The notes: a model not told the origin generated them from the sequence alone. A stretch of 64,000 nt of DNA from Zavarzinia compransoris (GCF_003173055.1 NZ_QGLF01000004.1:248001-312000), one strand, 5' to 3'; counted from the stretch's first letter, positions 25,501 to 31,766 are shown. Program-made: numbers and translations.

Positions 25501-25802
25501 TGAAGCCCCCCGCCGGCGGCGCCCCCGACGGCCCGTCGGAAGCCCTGGTGCTGCGCCTTGCGGTCGCCCGGGCGCTGGCCGGCGAGACCGAGGGGCTGAA
25601 GCAATTGGCCGCGGCCTGGGGCCCGGCCATGGCCCAGTCGAAGAGCCACGACGCCTTCGCCATGCTGACCGGATCGGGCGATCCGGGGGCGATCGCCACC
25701 AGGAACCTCGCGCAGACCATGGCCAATGTCGGCCAGGGCACCAGTTTCACCGAGGAATTGCGCCGCCGCCTAATCGCGGGCGAACTGGCCCAGGCCGATT
25801 GA
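22560..25802 (+). CDS. Giant periplasmic TPR-like protein of the flagellar operon
   Basis: 1080 residues. Signal peptide to about residue 42. Domain order: an AMIN-like beta domain (about 45-140, DYGRLVFDLAPGIDGQASLG, YQDKLVLDLRP), a Pro/Ala/Lys-rich low-complexity segment (about 142-300) encoded by tandem DNA repeats, a second beta region (300-520), then a long alpha-solenoid of TPR-like helices (530-1060). AMIN domains direct proteins to the septum, pole or peptidoglycan. Its placement after cheZ suggests a cell-envelope flagellar or polar function; this is inference. The last 20 codons are duplicated at 26775-26837. Confidence 0.75.
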   Translation: MSRHRFLAPAGRGRAPTLTAPVLTAPVLAALALVLALGLGGDARAEPAAVGVRGWDHGDYGRLVFDLAPGIDGQASLGGEILTITFSAPVRLDAATALRRLGRLAAGASLSPDGLSLTVTLKQPVNLKPERYQDKLVLDLRPAAEPANPAPATPGAGKPEPAKPAQAAPETAAAPAKPAAPAPEAATAPGKPAPATPEAAKPAVPAPDAAAAVPAKPEAAKPAVPAPDAAAVVPAKPVPAKPEAGKPVVPAPDAAAPAPAKPVPAKPAVPGPEAAMPDAGHGVPAHPPVAAADAGPAAVTLRQGLGGPEVVMSFPAPVGAAVFGRGDALWFVFDGPGGGPAPALVNALADLGKVEPLAVPGGSGFRLTGRRLPPQVFAEGNDWHFLFGPEARPPATPLVASPRADAGGRMRLVVRAPGATRPLTLTDPEIGDTILAVPVAAGGNGIAVGGRLPDLELLASAQGLAFAPLADDLTAAVEGDDVAIGRAGTGLTLSDVALRPQAAARGLGQRAESDLDVGAWNRPGPVAELRSRLEREAALAPAAEKTDRRLALARFLLANGYAAEAIGVARLIEEREPDIAQVPSFRLLRGAAYAMQEWHDKALADLSLPALEFAPDAALWRGYALAATGRKAEAHKAFAGSLGAIDHYPPRIAERLLSAVGEAALAADDVRAAGEAAAALAARAETAAGKARALALEGRVAVRRSDAVAARAAFEAALASGERIARVDAELGLIELGLADGSLGRAEAIARLDRLRYAWRGDDKELAVLRRLADLQLAEGRWRDGLDTLRLAMKLFPRDPGYAALQETQNTAFRRLFLGGAADALPPVQAVSLYFDYRDLTPLGPEGDDMIRRLSDRLVQVDLLDQAKTLLAHQVNNRLQGIAKSRVAARLALLHLLDHEPDRALAVLDGSEQPVLPEGTARLRRLLRARALADQGRAAEAKTLLAADPGQDAAVLAAEITWEARDWPAAAAALARLLADVKPPAGGAPDGPSEALVLRLAVARALAGETEGLKQLAAAWGPAMAQSKSHDAFAMLTGSGDPGAIATRNLAQTMANVGQGTSFTEELRRRLIAGELAQAD
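23157..23290 (+). repeat. In-frame tandem repeats in the Pro/Ala/Lys-rich linker
   Basis: Positions 23157-23208 and 23217-23268 are 52-base copies at a 60-base offset with about two mismatches; a looser third copy begins at 23292. They encode KPAVPAPDAAAxVPAKP units. The linker resembles the extended PA/KP-rich spacers of envelope-spanning proteins and is likely to vary in length between strains. Confidence 0.8.
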
Positions 25803-25803
25803 G
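25741..25803 (+). repeat. 63-bp direct repeat, copy 1 (functional 3' end of the TPR gene)
   Basis: Identical to 26775-26837 at 61 of 63 positions. It encodes the last 20 residues of the TPR protein and its stop. The two differences (CTA/CTG and GCG/GCC) are both synonymous third-codon changes. Confidence 0.95.
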
Positions 25804-25808
25804 AGCGC

Positions 25809-26006
25809 TTAGAGTTTGTCCGGGGTTACGCCCATGTCTCGGTCAAGCTGCGCCATATTGCGGGCGCGGGCGATGGTGCCGAGGGCGGCCGCGATCAGCG
25901 TGGGGTCCCCTTCTTCCACGCAGGCTTCGAGGTAAGCCGCGATGTCCTCTTCGGTTTCAAGGTAGTCGGCGGTGTCGTAACGGCTCCAGGTCTCTTCCCC
26001 GGTCAT
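25809..26006 (-). pseudogene. Addiction-module antidote protein (HigA-like), truncated in the DNA-binding domain
   Basis: 65 residues. YDTADYLETEEDIAAYLEAC and IAAALGTIARARNMAQLDRD match the TIGR02684-type antidotes (usual length 95-100), but the protein stops at MGVTPDKL, where the family continues through the recognition helix and about 35 more residues. The cut lies 6 bases inside the left edge of the insert. Its ATG overlaps the brnA stop (ATGA), so it is co-translated. The usual RelE-type partner toxin is absent. Probably a remnant. Confidence 0.75.
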
Positions 26007-26305
26007 GACTCATCCTCGACCAGCTTTTCCAGCGCGGCGTTGATCCGGCTTTGCCAGCCGGGACCACCGGCCCTGAAATGCGACAGCACGGCGGTTGAGA
26101 CCCGCAGGCTGATGCGTTCCTTTGTCGGCGCCTTCTGCGGCCCCCGGCCGCGCTTCCGGGCCGCCGCGATGCCCACCTGCAATTCAGCCTCGGTCGCCGG
26201 GCGCTCGTCCTCGTCCTCGCCGTCCCAGACGAAATCGCCCCCCGGCGGCGGCTCTCCAGCGGCTGCCAGCACATCTTCACGAGTCTTCTTGCGCGAGCCA
26301 GTCAT
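26003..26305 (-). CDS. brnA: BrnA-family antitoxin
   Basis: 100 residues. The C-terminal ribbon-helix-helix part reads KERISLRVSTAVLSHFRAGG and GWQSRINAALEKLV, the PF14384 pattern (ISLR...L..F...G.G.Q.RIN..L). The N-terminus is acidic and basic, and contacts toxin in known pairs. BrnA neutralises BrnT and represses the operon. Its start overlaps brnT by 29 bases, as in characterised brnTA loci. Confidence 0.9.
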   Translation of the reverse strand: MTGSRKKTREDVLAAAGEPPPGGDFVWDGEDEDERPATEAELQVGIAAARKRGRGPQKAPTKERISLRVSTAVLSHFRAGGPGWQSRINAALEKLVEDES

Positions 26306-26573
26306 GGTAAGCCCTCCTCTCTTCGGCGCTGGCGGCGCGAAAGCTGATGATGCGCGCCGCTTCCTCGCCGGGGATGTGAACGAGCGTCAGCACGCGCAGC
26401 CGCTCGAAGGCATAGGCGATGGACTGGACACGCTCCTCGCCATTGCGGGTGATGGTAATGTCCAGCCGGAAATCGCTTTCGAGCACCCACGCCGCATCGG
26501 CAAAGTCGAGGCCATGCTTGGCGAGATTCTTCGCTCGCTTGGCTTCATCCCATGTCAGGCGCGGGGTGCTCAT
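26277..26573 (-). CDS. brnT: BrnT-family ribonuclease toxin
   Basis: 98 residues. PF04365 features in order: LTWDEAKRAKNLAKHGLDFA, the acidic FRLDITI strand, EERVQSIAYAFERLRVLTLV and the end ARIISFRAASAEERRAYHDW. BrnT is a RelE-fold mRNA endonuclease. Start ATG at 26573 (MSTPRLTW) is preferred because upstream in-frame codons run through the promoter and operators. Intact and probably functional. Confidence 0.9.
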   Translation of the reverse strand: MSTPRLTWDEAKRAKNLAKHGLDFADAAWVLESDFRLDITITRNGEERVQSIAYAFERLRVLTLVHIPGEEAARIISFRAASAEERRAYHDWLAQEDS

Positions 26574-26598
26574 GGGGTAGATTGTGCCCACAAATTGC

Positions 26599-26626
26599 TG
26601 AGCGCTCAACATTATTGTATGTACAA
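26599..26626 (-). promoter_or_regulatory. brnT promoter region with two palindromes
   Basis: TGAGCGCTCA (26599-26608) is a perfect 10-bp palindrome; TTGTA-TG-TACAA (26615-26626) has 5-bp perfect arms. On the minus strand TTGAGC (over the first palindrome) is followed after 17 bases by CACAAT, a plausible -35/-10 pair ending close to the brnT ATG. Both palindromes are candidates for autoregulation by BrnA. Confidence 0.5.
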
Positions 26627-26774
26627 AATAATCCGGCGCTGCGGCTATACCGCTTTGCGCCCTGCTCCGGTTCGGGGTGAGAGCCGCTTCGAGGATCGCG
26701 GTGCTGAAAGCGCCGCAGGCTTGCCTGTTCGGCGCTTTTGCCGTTCCCATGGTCGGGAGCAGCGGGGGGGGGGG

Positions 26775-26837
26775 CCAGTTTCACCGAGGAATTGCGCCGC
26801 CGCCTGATCGCCGGCGAACTGGCCCAGGCCGATTGAG
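26775..26837 (+). repeat. 63-bp direct repeat, copy 2 (displaced 3' end of the TPR gene)
   Basis: Encodes the same last 20 residues and stop as 25741-25803 but is no longer attached to the gene. It lies two bases from the 3' end of fliP, so it marks the pre-insertion junction of the two convergent units. Confidence 0.9.
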
Positions 26838-26839
26838 TA

Positions 26840-27589
26840 TCAGCTGCCGTAGCTCTGCACGAGGCTGGCCACCGTCAGGTTCCAGCCGTCGACCAGGACG
26901 AAGAAGATCAGCTTGAACGGCAGCGAGATGATCACCGGCGGCAGCATCATCATGCCCATGCCCATCAGGATCGAGGCGACCACCATGTCGATCACCAGGA
27001 AGGGCACGAACAGCAGGAAGCCGATCTCGAAGGCGCGGCGCAGTTCCGAGATCATGAAGGCCGGCACCAGGGTGGTCAGGGGTACTGCTTCCGGCGTTTC
27101 CGGGCGCGGCCCGTCCGCCATGTCGATGAAGAGGGCGAGGTCGTTCTCGCGCGTGTGGCGCAGCATGAAGGTCCGGAACGGCGCGGCGGTCGCGTCGAAG
27201 GCGGCGCGCTCGTCCAGCTGGCCCTGGATGTAGGGATTGATGCCGTCGGTCCAGGCCCGGTCGAAGGTCGGCGCCATGATGAAGGCGGTCAGGAACAGGG
27301 CGAGCCCGATCAGAATGGTGTTCGGCGGCGTCTGCTGCGCGCCGATCGCCGTCCGCAGCAGCGACAATACGATCACCAGCCGCCCGAAACAGGTGACGAC
27401 CACCAGCAGCGACGGCGCCAGGGTGAGCACGGTGACAAGCACGATCATCTGCACGATGGTCGTGGTCATGCCGCCCTCGGCCCCGAAATCGAGGCTGATC
27501 GACTGGGCGGCGGCGATGCCGGTGCCCAGCGCCAGCACGCATGCGGCAAGACAGGCGGCAAGGCCGAGGCGGGGCAGGGGGCGGGTCAT
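26840..27589 (-). CDS. fliP: Flagellar type III export protein FliP
   Basis: 249 residues with a cleavable signal peptide (1-28, AAAQ). FliP forms the export gate with FliQ and FliR. Family core: LTLAPSLLVVVTCFGRLVIV, RTAIGAQQTPPNTILIGLAL, FLTAFIMAP, FMISELRRAFEIGFLLFVPF, LVIDMVVASILMGMGMMMLP and PFKLIFFVLVDGW. Start ATG 27589 overlaps fliO. Confidence 0.97.
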   Translation of the reverse strand: MTRPLPRLGLAACLAACVLALGTGIAAAQSISLDFGAEGGMTTTIVQMIVLVTVLTLAPSLLVVVTCFGRLVIVLSLLRTAIGAQQTPPNTILIGLALFLTAFIMAPTFDRAWTDGINPYIQGQLDERAAFDATAAPFRTFMLRHTRENDLALFIDMADGPRPETPEAVPLTTLVPAFMISELRRAFEIGFLLFVPFLVIDMVVASILMGMGMMMLPPVIISLPFKLIFFVLVDGWNLTVASLVQSYGS

Positions 27590-27888
27590 GCGTCGGCCTG
27601 TTCTGTTTCTGTCGCGGGCGGGGCGGCGGGCGGGGCGGCGGCGTCGATGCCCGGCTCGACGACGATGTCGCCGGACGGGCTGAGCAGCAGGAGATGTTCC
27701 CGCCCGTCCCGGCGGACGAGGACGAGGCGGCGCCGGGGATCGAGGGCCAGGGTCTCGCTGACCGCAAGGCGCTTGCCCTGGCGTTGCAGGCCGGCGCCGC
27801 CGAACCGGCGCAGCACCGCCCCGAACACCAGGATCAGCAGGATGACGAGGCCGAGGGCAAAGGCCGCGCGCAGCAGGTCGGGCCACAT
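27586..27888 (-). CDS. fliO: Flagellar export assembly protein FliO
   Basis: 100 residues. One membrane helix (about 5-27) followed by the FliO beta domain: LQRQGKRLAVSETLALDPRR, RLVLVRRDGREHLLLLSPSG, DIVVEPGI. FliO helps assemble the FliP ring. A Pro/Ala tail follows. It overlaps the neighbours on both sides, so translation is coupled. Confidence 0.88.
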   Translation of the reverse strand: MWPDLLRAAFALGLVILLILVFGAVLRRFGGAGLQRQGKRLAVSETLALDPRRRLVLVRRDGREHLLLLSPSGDIVVEPGIDAAAPPAAPPATETEQADA

Positions 27889-28223
27889 CAGCGCGTGCCC
27901 TCGTCGGGGTTCGGCGCCTTATGCGCCTCGCGCAGGCGGTTGTTGGCGAGATAGACCTGGGCCAGGATTTCGGCCACCGCGGCGAAGGCTTCGAGCGGGA
28001 TGGCCTCGTCGAGATCGACCCGTTCCAGGATCTCGACCAGATCGGCGTCCTCGCGCACCTTGACGCCATGGGCAAGGGCCAGTTCCACGATCCGTTCCGC
28101 CACCTCGCCGCCGCCCCGCGCCACCACGCGCGGCGCCTTGTCCGCGCCCCTTGTATAGTTCAGGGCGACGGCCTTGGCCCGGCGCGGGGGAGGGGAAGGG
28201 CGGGGAGAATCCGGGTCGGTCAT
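27888..28223 (-). CDS. FlhB C-terminal-domain homologue (FhlB-type)
   Basis: 111 residues. AKAVALNYTRGADKAPRVVA and LALAHGVKVREDADLVEILE, then PLEAFAAVAEILAQVY match the cytoplasmic FlhB-C of this window (VALKYDSETMGAPRVVAKG), but membrane helices and the NPTH autocleavage motif are missing. Such FhlB proteins accompany full FlhB in several genomes and can partly replace its C-domain in substrate switching. First gene of the unit with fliO and fliP. Confidence 0.85.
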   Translation of the reverse strand: MTDPDSPRPSPPPRRAKAVALNYTRGADKAPRVVARGGGEVAERIVELALAHGVKVREDADLVEILERVDLDEAIPLEAFAAVAEILAQVYLANNRLREAHKAPNPDEGTR

Positions 28224-28281
28224 GGCGCGATTGTCGCCCAACAGGGTTAACGAAGACTTTTGCAACGATCTAACGCTGGCG

Positions 28282-28296
28282 TTTACCGCCTGTTAA
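28282..28296 (+). promoter_or_regulatory. CtrA-like box upstream of flgB
   Basis: TTTA-CCGCCTG-TTAA, one base from TTAA-N7-TTAA, with G following as in the fliX box. A second partial match, TTAA-CGAAGAC-TTTT, lies at 28247-28261. The intergenic region also drives the divergent FhlB-type gene. Confidence 0.5.
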
Positions 28297-28351
28297 GCGC
28301 AATGGTTACAGCATGCGACAGGACGCGAGCGAGGCAAAGGCGTAAGTCCCG

Positions 28352-28801
28352 ATGGATCTGGACCGCATTCCGCTGATCGGCATGCTGGTGCGCAGGATGG
28401 AATTCCTGGGCGCCCGCCAGCGCGTCATCGCGCAGAATGTCGCCAATGCGGATACCCCCGGCTACAAGCCGCGCGACGTGACCGAGGACAGTTTCGCCCG
28501 CCATGTCGCGCGCGAGATGGGGCCCGGCCAGTCGTCCTCGGCCCCCTCGTCGCCTTCCGCCTTGCAGGCGACCAATGCCGCCCATCTGTCCGGCACCCTG
28601 GCCGAGCGGGGCGCGGCAACGCGCCGTTCCGAACGGCAGGACGATTACGAGACCTCGCCTTCGGGCAATGCGGTCGTCCTCGAGGAGGAAATGGCCCGCC
28701 TTGCCGACAACCAGATGAATTACGACACGATCACCGGCATCTACCGCAAGCAGGTGCAGATGCTGAAGACCGCGCTGCGCGGTCCCGGCAGTTCCGCCTG
28801 A
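28352..28801 (+). CDS. flgB: Flagellar proximal rod protein FlgB
   Basis: 149 residues. Rod motif GARQRVIAQNVANADTPGYK near residue 25 and the C-terminal helix ARLADNQMNYDTITGIYRKQ with VQMLKTAL. A Ser/Ala-rich insert (about 60-85) sits in the usual variable region. First gene of flgB-flgC-fliE-fliQ-fliR-flhB. Confidence 0.96.
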   Translation: MDLDRIPLIGMLVRRMEFLGARQRVIAQNVANADTPGYKPRDVTEDSFARHVAREMGPGQSSSAPSSPSALQATNAAHLSGTLAERGAATRRSERQDDYETSPSGNAVVLEEEMARLADNQMNYDTITGIYRKQVQMLKTALRGPGSSA

Positions 28802-28815
28802 AGGGGGAGAAGGCC

Positions 28816-29238
28816 ATGGCCATCGACGATCTGGGCAAGACCCTGCTGATTTCCGCCAGCGGCATGCGGGCGCAGAGTGTCCGCATGCGCGTGATCGCGG
28901 AAAATCTCGCCAATGCCGATACTGTCGGCCTGAAGCCGGGGGACGAGCCCTACCGCCGCAAGGTCGTCACCTTCGCCGACGAATTGGACCGCGCCACCGG
29001 CGCCGAGACCGTGCGGGTGAAGTCGGTCGGCCGCGACCAGTCCGAATTCGGCAGCCGCTTCGATCCCGGCCATCCGGCGGCGGATCCCGCGGGCTATGTG
29101 CGCACGCCGAACGTCAACATGCTGGTCGAAGTGAACGACATGCGCCAGGCCCAGCGCACCTATGAAGCCAATCTGAACGTCGTCGATTCGGCGCGCAGCA
29201 TGATGATGCGCACCATCGACCTGCTGCGGTCGTCGTAA
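28816..29238 (+). CDS. flgC: Flagellar proximal rod protein FlgC
   Basis: 140 residues. MRAQSVRMRVIAENLANADT is the N-terminal rod motif; GDEPYRRKVVTFADEL, HPAADPAGYVRTPNVNMLVE and VNDMRQAQRTYEANLNVVDS are the FlgC-specific segments. GGGGGAGAAGGCC precedes the ATG. Confidence 0.97.
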   Translation: MAIDDLGKTLLISASGMRAQSVRMRVIAENLANADTVGLKPGDEPYRRKVVTFADELDRATGAETVRVKSVGRDQSEFGSRFDPGHPAADPAGYVRTPNVNMLVEVNDMRQAQRTYEANLNVVDSARSMMMRTIDLLRSS

Positions 29239-29256
29239 GGCCGGAGGGGAGCCGCC

Positions 29257-29595
29257 ATGGACCCGATCACCAGTCGCGCGCTCGGCGCCTATAACGACGC
29301 GCTTCGCCGCGGCGCCGGTGCCGGCACCGGCGGCATCGCCGGCGGCGGTGCGTCGCCCGCCGCGGCCGGCGGCCCGGACGCCAGCTTCAGCGCCGTGCTC
29401 GGCCGGGCGATGGACGATGCGGTCGCCACCTCGGTCAAGGCGGATCAGGTTTCCCTGTCGGCGGCGGCGGGCAAGGCCAATGTCACCGATGTCGTCACCG
29501 CCCTGACCAATGCCGAGGTGACCTTGCAGGCGGTGGTCGCGGTGCGCGACAAGGTGGTTTCCGCCTATCAGGAAATCATGCGCATGCCGATCTGA
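29257..29595 (+). CDS. fliE: Hook-basal body protein FliE
   Basis: 112 residues. FliE joins the MS-ring to the rod. The C-terminal family signature VSLSAAAGKANVTDVVTALT, NAEVTLQAVVAVRDKVVSAY, QEIMRMPI is complete. The Gly/Ala-rich first half is variable in the family. Confidence 0.94.
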   Translation: MDPITSRALGAYNDALRRGAGAGTGGIAGGGASPAAAGGPDASFSAVLGRAMDDAVATSVKADQVSLSAAAGKANVTDVVTALTNAEVTLQAVVAVRDKVVSAYQEIMRMPI

Positions 29596-29611
29596 CCGGC
29601 GGCGCTGTGCC

Positions 29612-29911
29612 ATGACCGGCGGCGAAGCCCTGGATGTCGCGCGTGAGGCGCTGCTGGCTATTCTGATCACCTCCGCCCCGGTGATGGTGGTGGCGCTGGT
29701 CATCGGCCTCGGCATTTCCCTGCTCCAGGCCCTGACCCAGATCCAGGAGGCGACCCTCAGCTTCGTGCCGAAGATCCTGGCGATCTTCGCCGTCCTCCTG
29801 CTGGCCCTGCCGTTCATGGGCGCCCAGCTCGGGCAATTGACCCAGCAGGTGATGTCCCGCATCGGCGACGGCGACCGCCGGGTGGAAACCATCGTCCCCG
29901 GCGGCGGCTAG
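29612..29911 (+). CDS. fliQ: Flagellar type III export protein FliQ
   Basis: 99 residues, two membrane helices (about 13-37 and 50-75). ALLAILITSAPVMVVALVIG, LGISLLQALTQIQEATLSFV and PKILAIFAVLLLALPFMG are diagnostic. Ten bases separate it from fliR. Confidence 0.95.
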   Translation: MTGGEALDVAREALLAILITSAPVMVVALVIGLGISLLQALTQIQEATLSFVPKILAIFAVLLLALPFMGAQLGQLTQQVMSRIGDGDRRVETIVPGGG

Positions 29912-29920
29912 GCCCGGGCC

Positions 29921-30676
29921 ATGCTGGACCAGATGCTGCCGGCGGCGCTGTTCTCGCTCGCCCTCGTCTTCGCCCGGATCGGGGCCATGGTCATGGTCCT
30001 GCCGGTGTTCGGCGAACAATATGTCCAGGTCCGGCTCCGCCTCGTGCTCGCGATCCTGCTCACCCTGATCATCGCGCCGCGCGCCGGCGCGCTGCCGGTG
30101 CTGCCGGCCGAGCCGGCCCGGCTGATCCCGCTGATCGGCGGCGAGATCCTGCTCGGCCTGGCCATCGCCGGGATCGCCCGGCTGACGGTCACCGCCCTTC
30201 ATGTCGCCGGCACCCTGGTTGCCGTGCAGTCGGGCCTGGCGGCGGCGCAGAACCTCGATCCGACCCAGGGCACCCAATCGGCGGTGTCGTCCAATTTCAT
30301 CGTCATGCTGGGGACGACGGTGATCGTGCTGACCGATCTCCACCATCTGCTGATTTCCGCCCTGGTCGAAAGCTATCGGCTGTTTCCGGTCCAGGGCGTG
30401 GTGCCGGTGGGCGATCTCGCCCGCCTGGCCACCGGGGTGGTGGCGGATACCTTCAAGCTCGGCGTGCAGATGGCGGCGCCCTTCCTGGCCTTCGGCATCG
30501 TCTTCAACGTGCTGCTCGGCCTGATGAACCGGCTGATGCCGGTGATGCAGGTCTTCTTCATCGCGATGCCGCTGCAACTGCCGCTCGCCTTCCTGCTCTT
30601 CGCGCTCTCGGTCGGCATGATGATCGCGGTTTTCCTCGATCATTTCGTGGCCGCCCTCGGCCCCTTGATACCCTGA
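29921..30676 (+). CDS. fliR: Flagellar type III export protein FliR
   Basis: 251 residues, six predicted membrane helices. Characteristic segments: LVFARIGAMVMVLPVFGEQY, VQVRLRLVLAILLTLIIAP, GEILLGLAIAGIARLTVTAL, GLAAAQNLDPTQGTQSAVSS and LLGLMNRLMPVMQVFFIAMP. Export-gate subunit. Confidence 0.95.
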   Translation: MLDQMLPAALFSLALVFARIGAMVMVLPVFGEQYVQVRLRLVLAILLTLIIAPRAGALPVLPAEPARLIPLIGGEILLGLAIAGIARLTVTALHVAGTLVAVQSGLAAAQNLDPTQGTQSAVSSNFIVMLGTTVIVLTDLHHLLISALVESYRLFPVQGVVPVGDLARLATGVVADTFKLGVQMAAPFLAFGIVFNVLLGLMNRLMPVMQVFFIAMPLQLPLAFLLFALSVGMMIAVFLDHFVAALGPLIP

Positions 30677-30686
30677 GGCGGCGGGC

Positions 30687-31766
30687 ATGGCCGAAGACCA
30701 GGACGACTCCTCGAAAACGGAAGAACCGTCCGCGAAACGCCTCCAAGACGCGGAAAAGCGCGGCGACCTGCTCAAAAGTGCCGAAATCGGCCATTGGTTC
30801 GGCCTTGCCGCCGGGCTCGGCGCCATCGTCATCATCGCGACGGTGACCGGGCCGCGCATCGGCCGGCGGCTGGCCGGCTTCCTCGACCACAGTCATGCCA
30901 TTCCCCTCGACGGCAAGGGCGGCGTCGCCGTCCTGGCCGAGGTCGGGGGCGATCTCATCGTCGGCCTGGGCCTGCCGCTGCTGCTGCTCGTGGTCGCCGC
31001 CATCGCCGGCCACGCGGTCCAGCACAAGATCATCTTCTCGGCCGAGAAGATGAAGCCCGATCTGGCCAAGCTCTCGCCCATCAAGGGCCTGGGGCGGATC
31101 TTCTCGCGCCAGGGGCTGATGGAATTCGCCAAGGGCATCGCCAAGATCACGGCGGTGGGGGCGGGGGCGACCATCGCCGCCATGCCGACCTTCGACGTGC
31201 TGGTGACGACGCCCCACTATGAACTGACCGAGCTTTCGGGCCTGATCCTGCGCTCCGTGATCCGCCTGTTCGGCGGCGCGCTGGTCGTGCTCGCGGTCAT
31301 CGCCGGGGCCGACTACCTGTTCCAGCGCTTCGAGCGCCTGCGCCGCCTGCGCATGACCAAGCAGGAGGTGAAGGACGAGCACAAGCAGTCGGAAGGCGAC
31401 CCCGAGATCAAGGGCCGCCAGCGCCAGATGGCGCGGGCCCGCATGCGGCGGCGCATGATGGCCCAGGTGCCGACCGCCGACGTGGTGGTCACCAACCCGA
31501 CCCATTTCGCCGTCGCGCTGAAATACGACTCGGAGACCATGGGCGCGCCCCGGGTGGTGGCCAAGGGTGTCGATTCGCTGGCCGCCCGCATCCGCAAGGC
31601 GGCGGAGGACGCCTCGGTCCCCCTGGTCGAGAACCCGCCGCTCGCCCGCGCGCTCTATGCCGCGGTCGAGGTCGACGACGAAGTGCCGCCCGAACATTAC
31701 AAAGCCGTGGCGGAAGTGATCGGATTCGTGCTGCGGCGGCGGGGAACGCTTCCCAAGCGGGCCTAG
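30687..31766 (+). CDS. flhB: Flagellar export switch protein FlhB
   Basis: 359 residues. Four membrane helices, then the autocleaving cytoplasmic domain with VVVTNPTHFAVALKYDSETM; cleavage should be between N and P of NPTH (residue about 270). DDSSKTEEPSAKRLQDAEKR is the standard N-terminus and VKDEHKQSEGDPEIKGRQRQ the linker. Controls the switch from rod/hook to filament substrates. Nineteen bases before cckA. Confidence 0.97.
   Translation: MAEDQDDSSKTEEPSAKRLQDAEKRGDLLKSAEIGHWFGLAAGLGAIVIIATVTGPRIGRRLAGFLDHSHAIPLDGKGGVAVLAEVGGDLIVGLGLPLLLLVVAAIAGHAVQHKIIFSAEKMKPDLAKLSPIKGLGRIFSRQGLMEFAKGIAKITAVGAGATIAAMPTFDVLVTTPHYELTELSGLILRSVIRLFGGALVVLAVIAGADYLFQRFERLRRLRMTKQEVKDEHKQSEGDPEIKGRQRQMARARMRRRMMAQVPTADVVVTNPTHFAVALKYDSETMGAPRVVAKGVDSLAARIRKAAEDASVPLVENPPLARALYAAVEVDDEVPPEHYKAVAEVIGFVLRRRGTLPKRA

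Larger units (their letters stand above)
25804..26774. mobile_element. Small toxin-antitoxin insert at the 3' end of the TPR gene
   Basis: A 971-base segment between two 63-bp direct repeats, with period 1034. It contains brnT, brnA and a truncated antidote gene, all on the minus strand, and no integrase or transposase. The downstream repeat copy runs directly into the flagellar fliP region, so it is probably the ancestral 3' end and the insert restored the TPR gene with its own copy. The 11-G run (26764-26774) abuts the right repeat. Mechanism of entry is unknown. Confidence 0.7.

Noticed and set aside
26277-26750. Longer brnT product starting near 26750
   Set aside because: The extra 59 residues would be translated from the promoter and both palindromes; the family begins at MSTPRLTW.
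28261-28351. Sigma-54 promoter for flgB (TGGCG... and TGGTTACAGCATGC)
   Set aside because: Spacing is off by one or the -12 GC is missing; the unit looks like an early, CtrA-type promoter instead.
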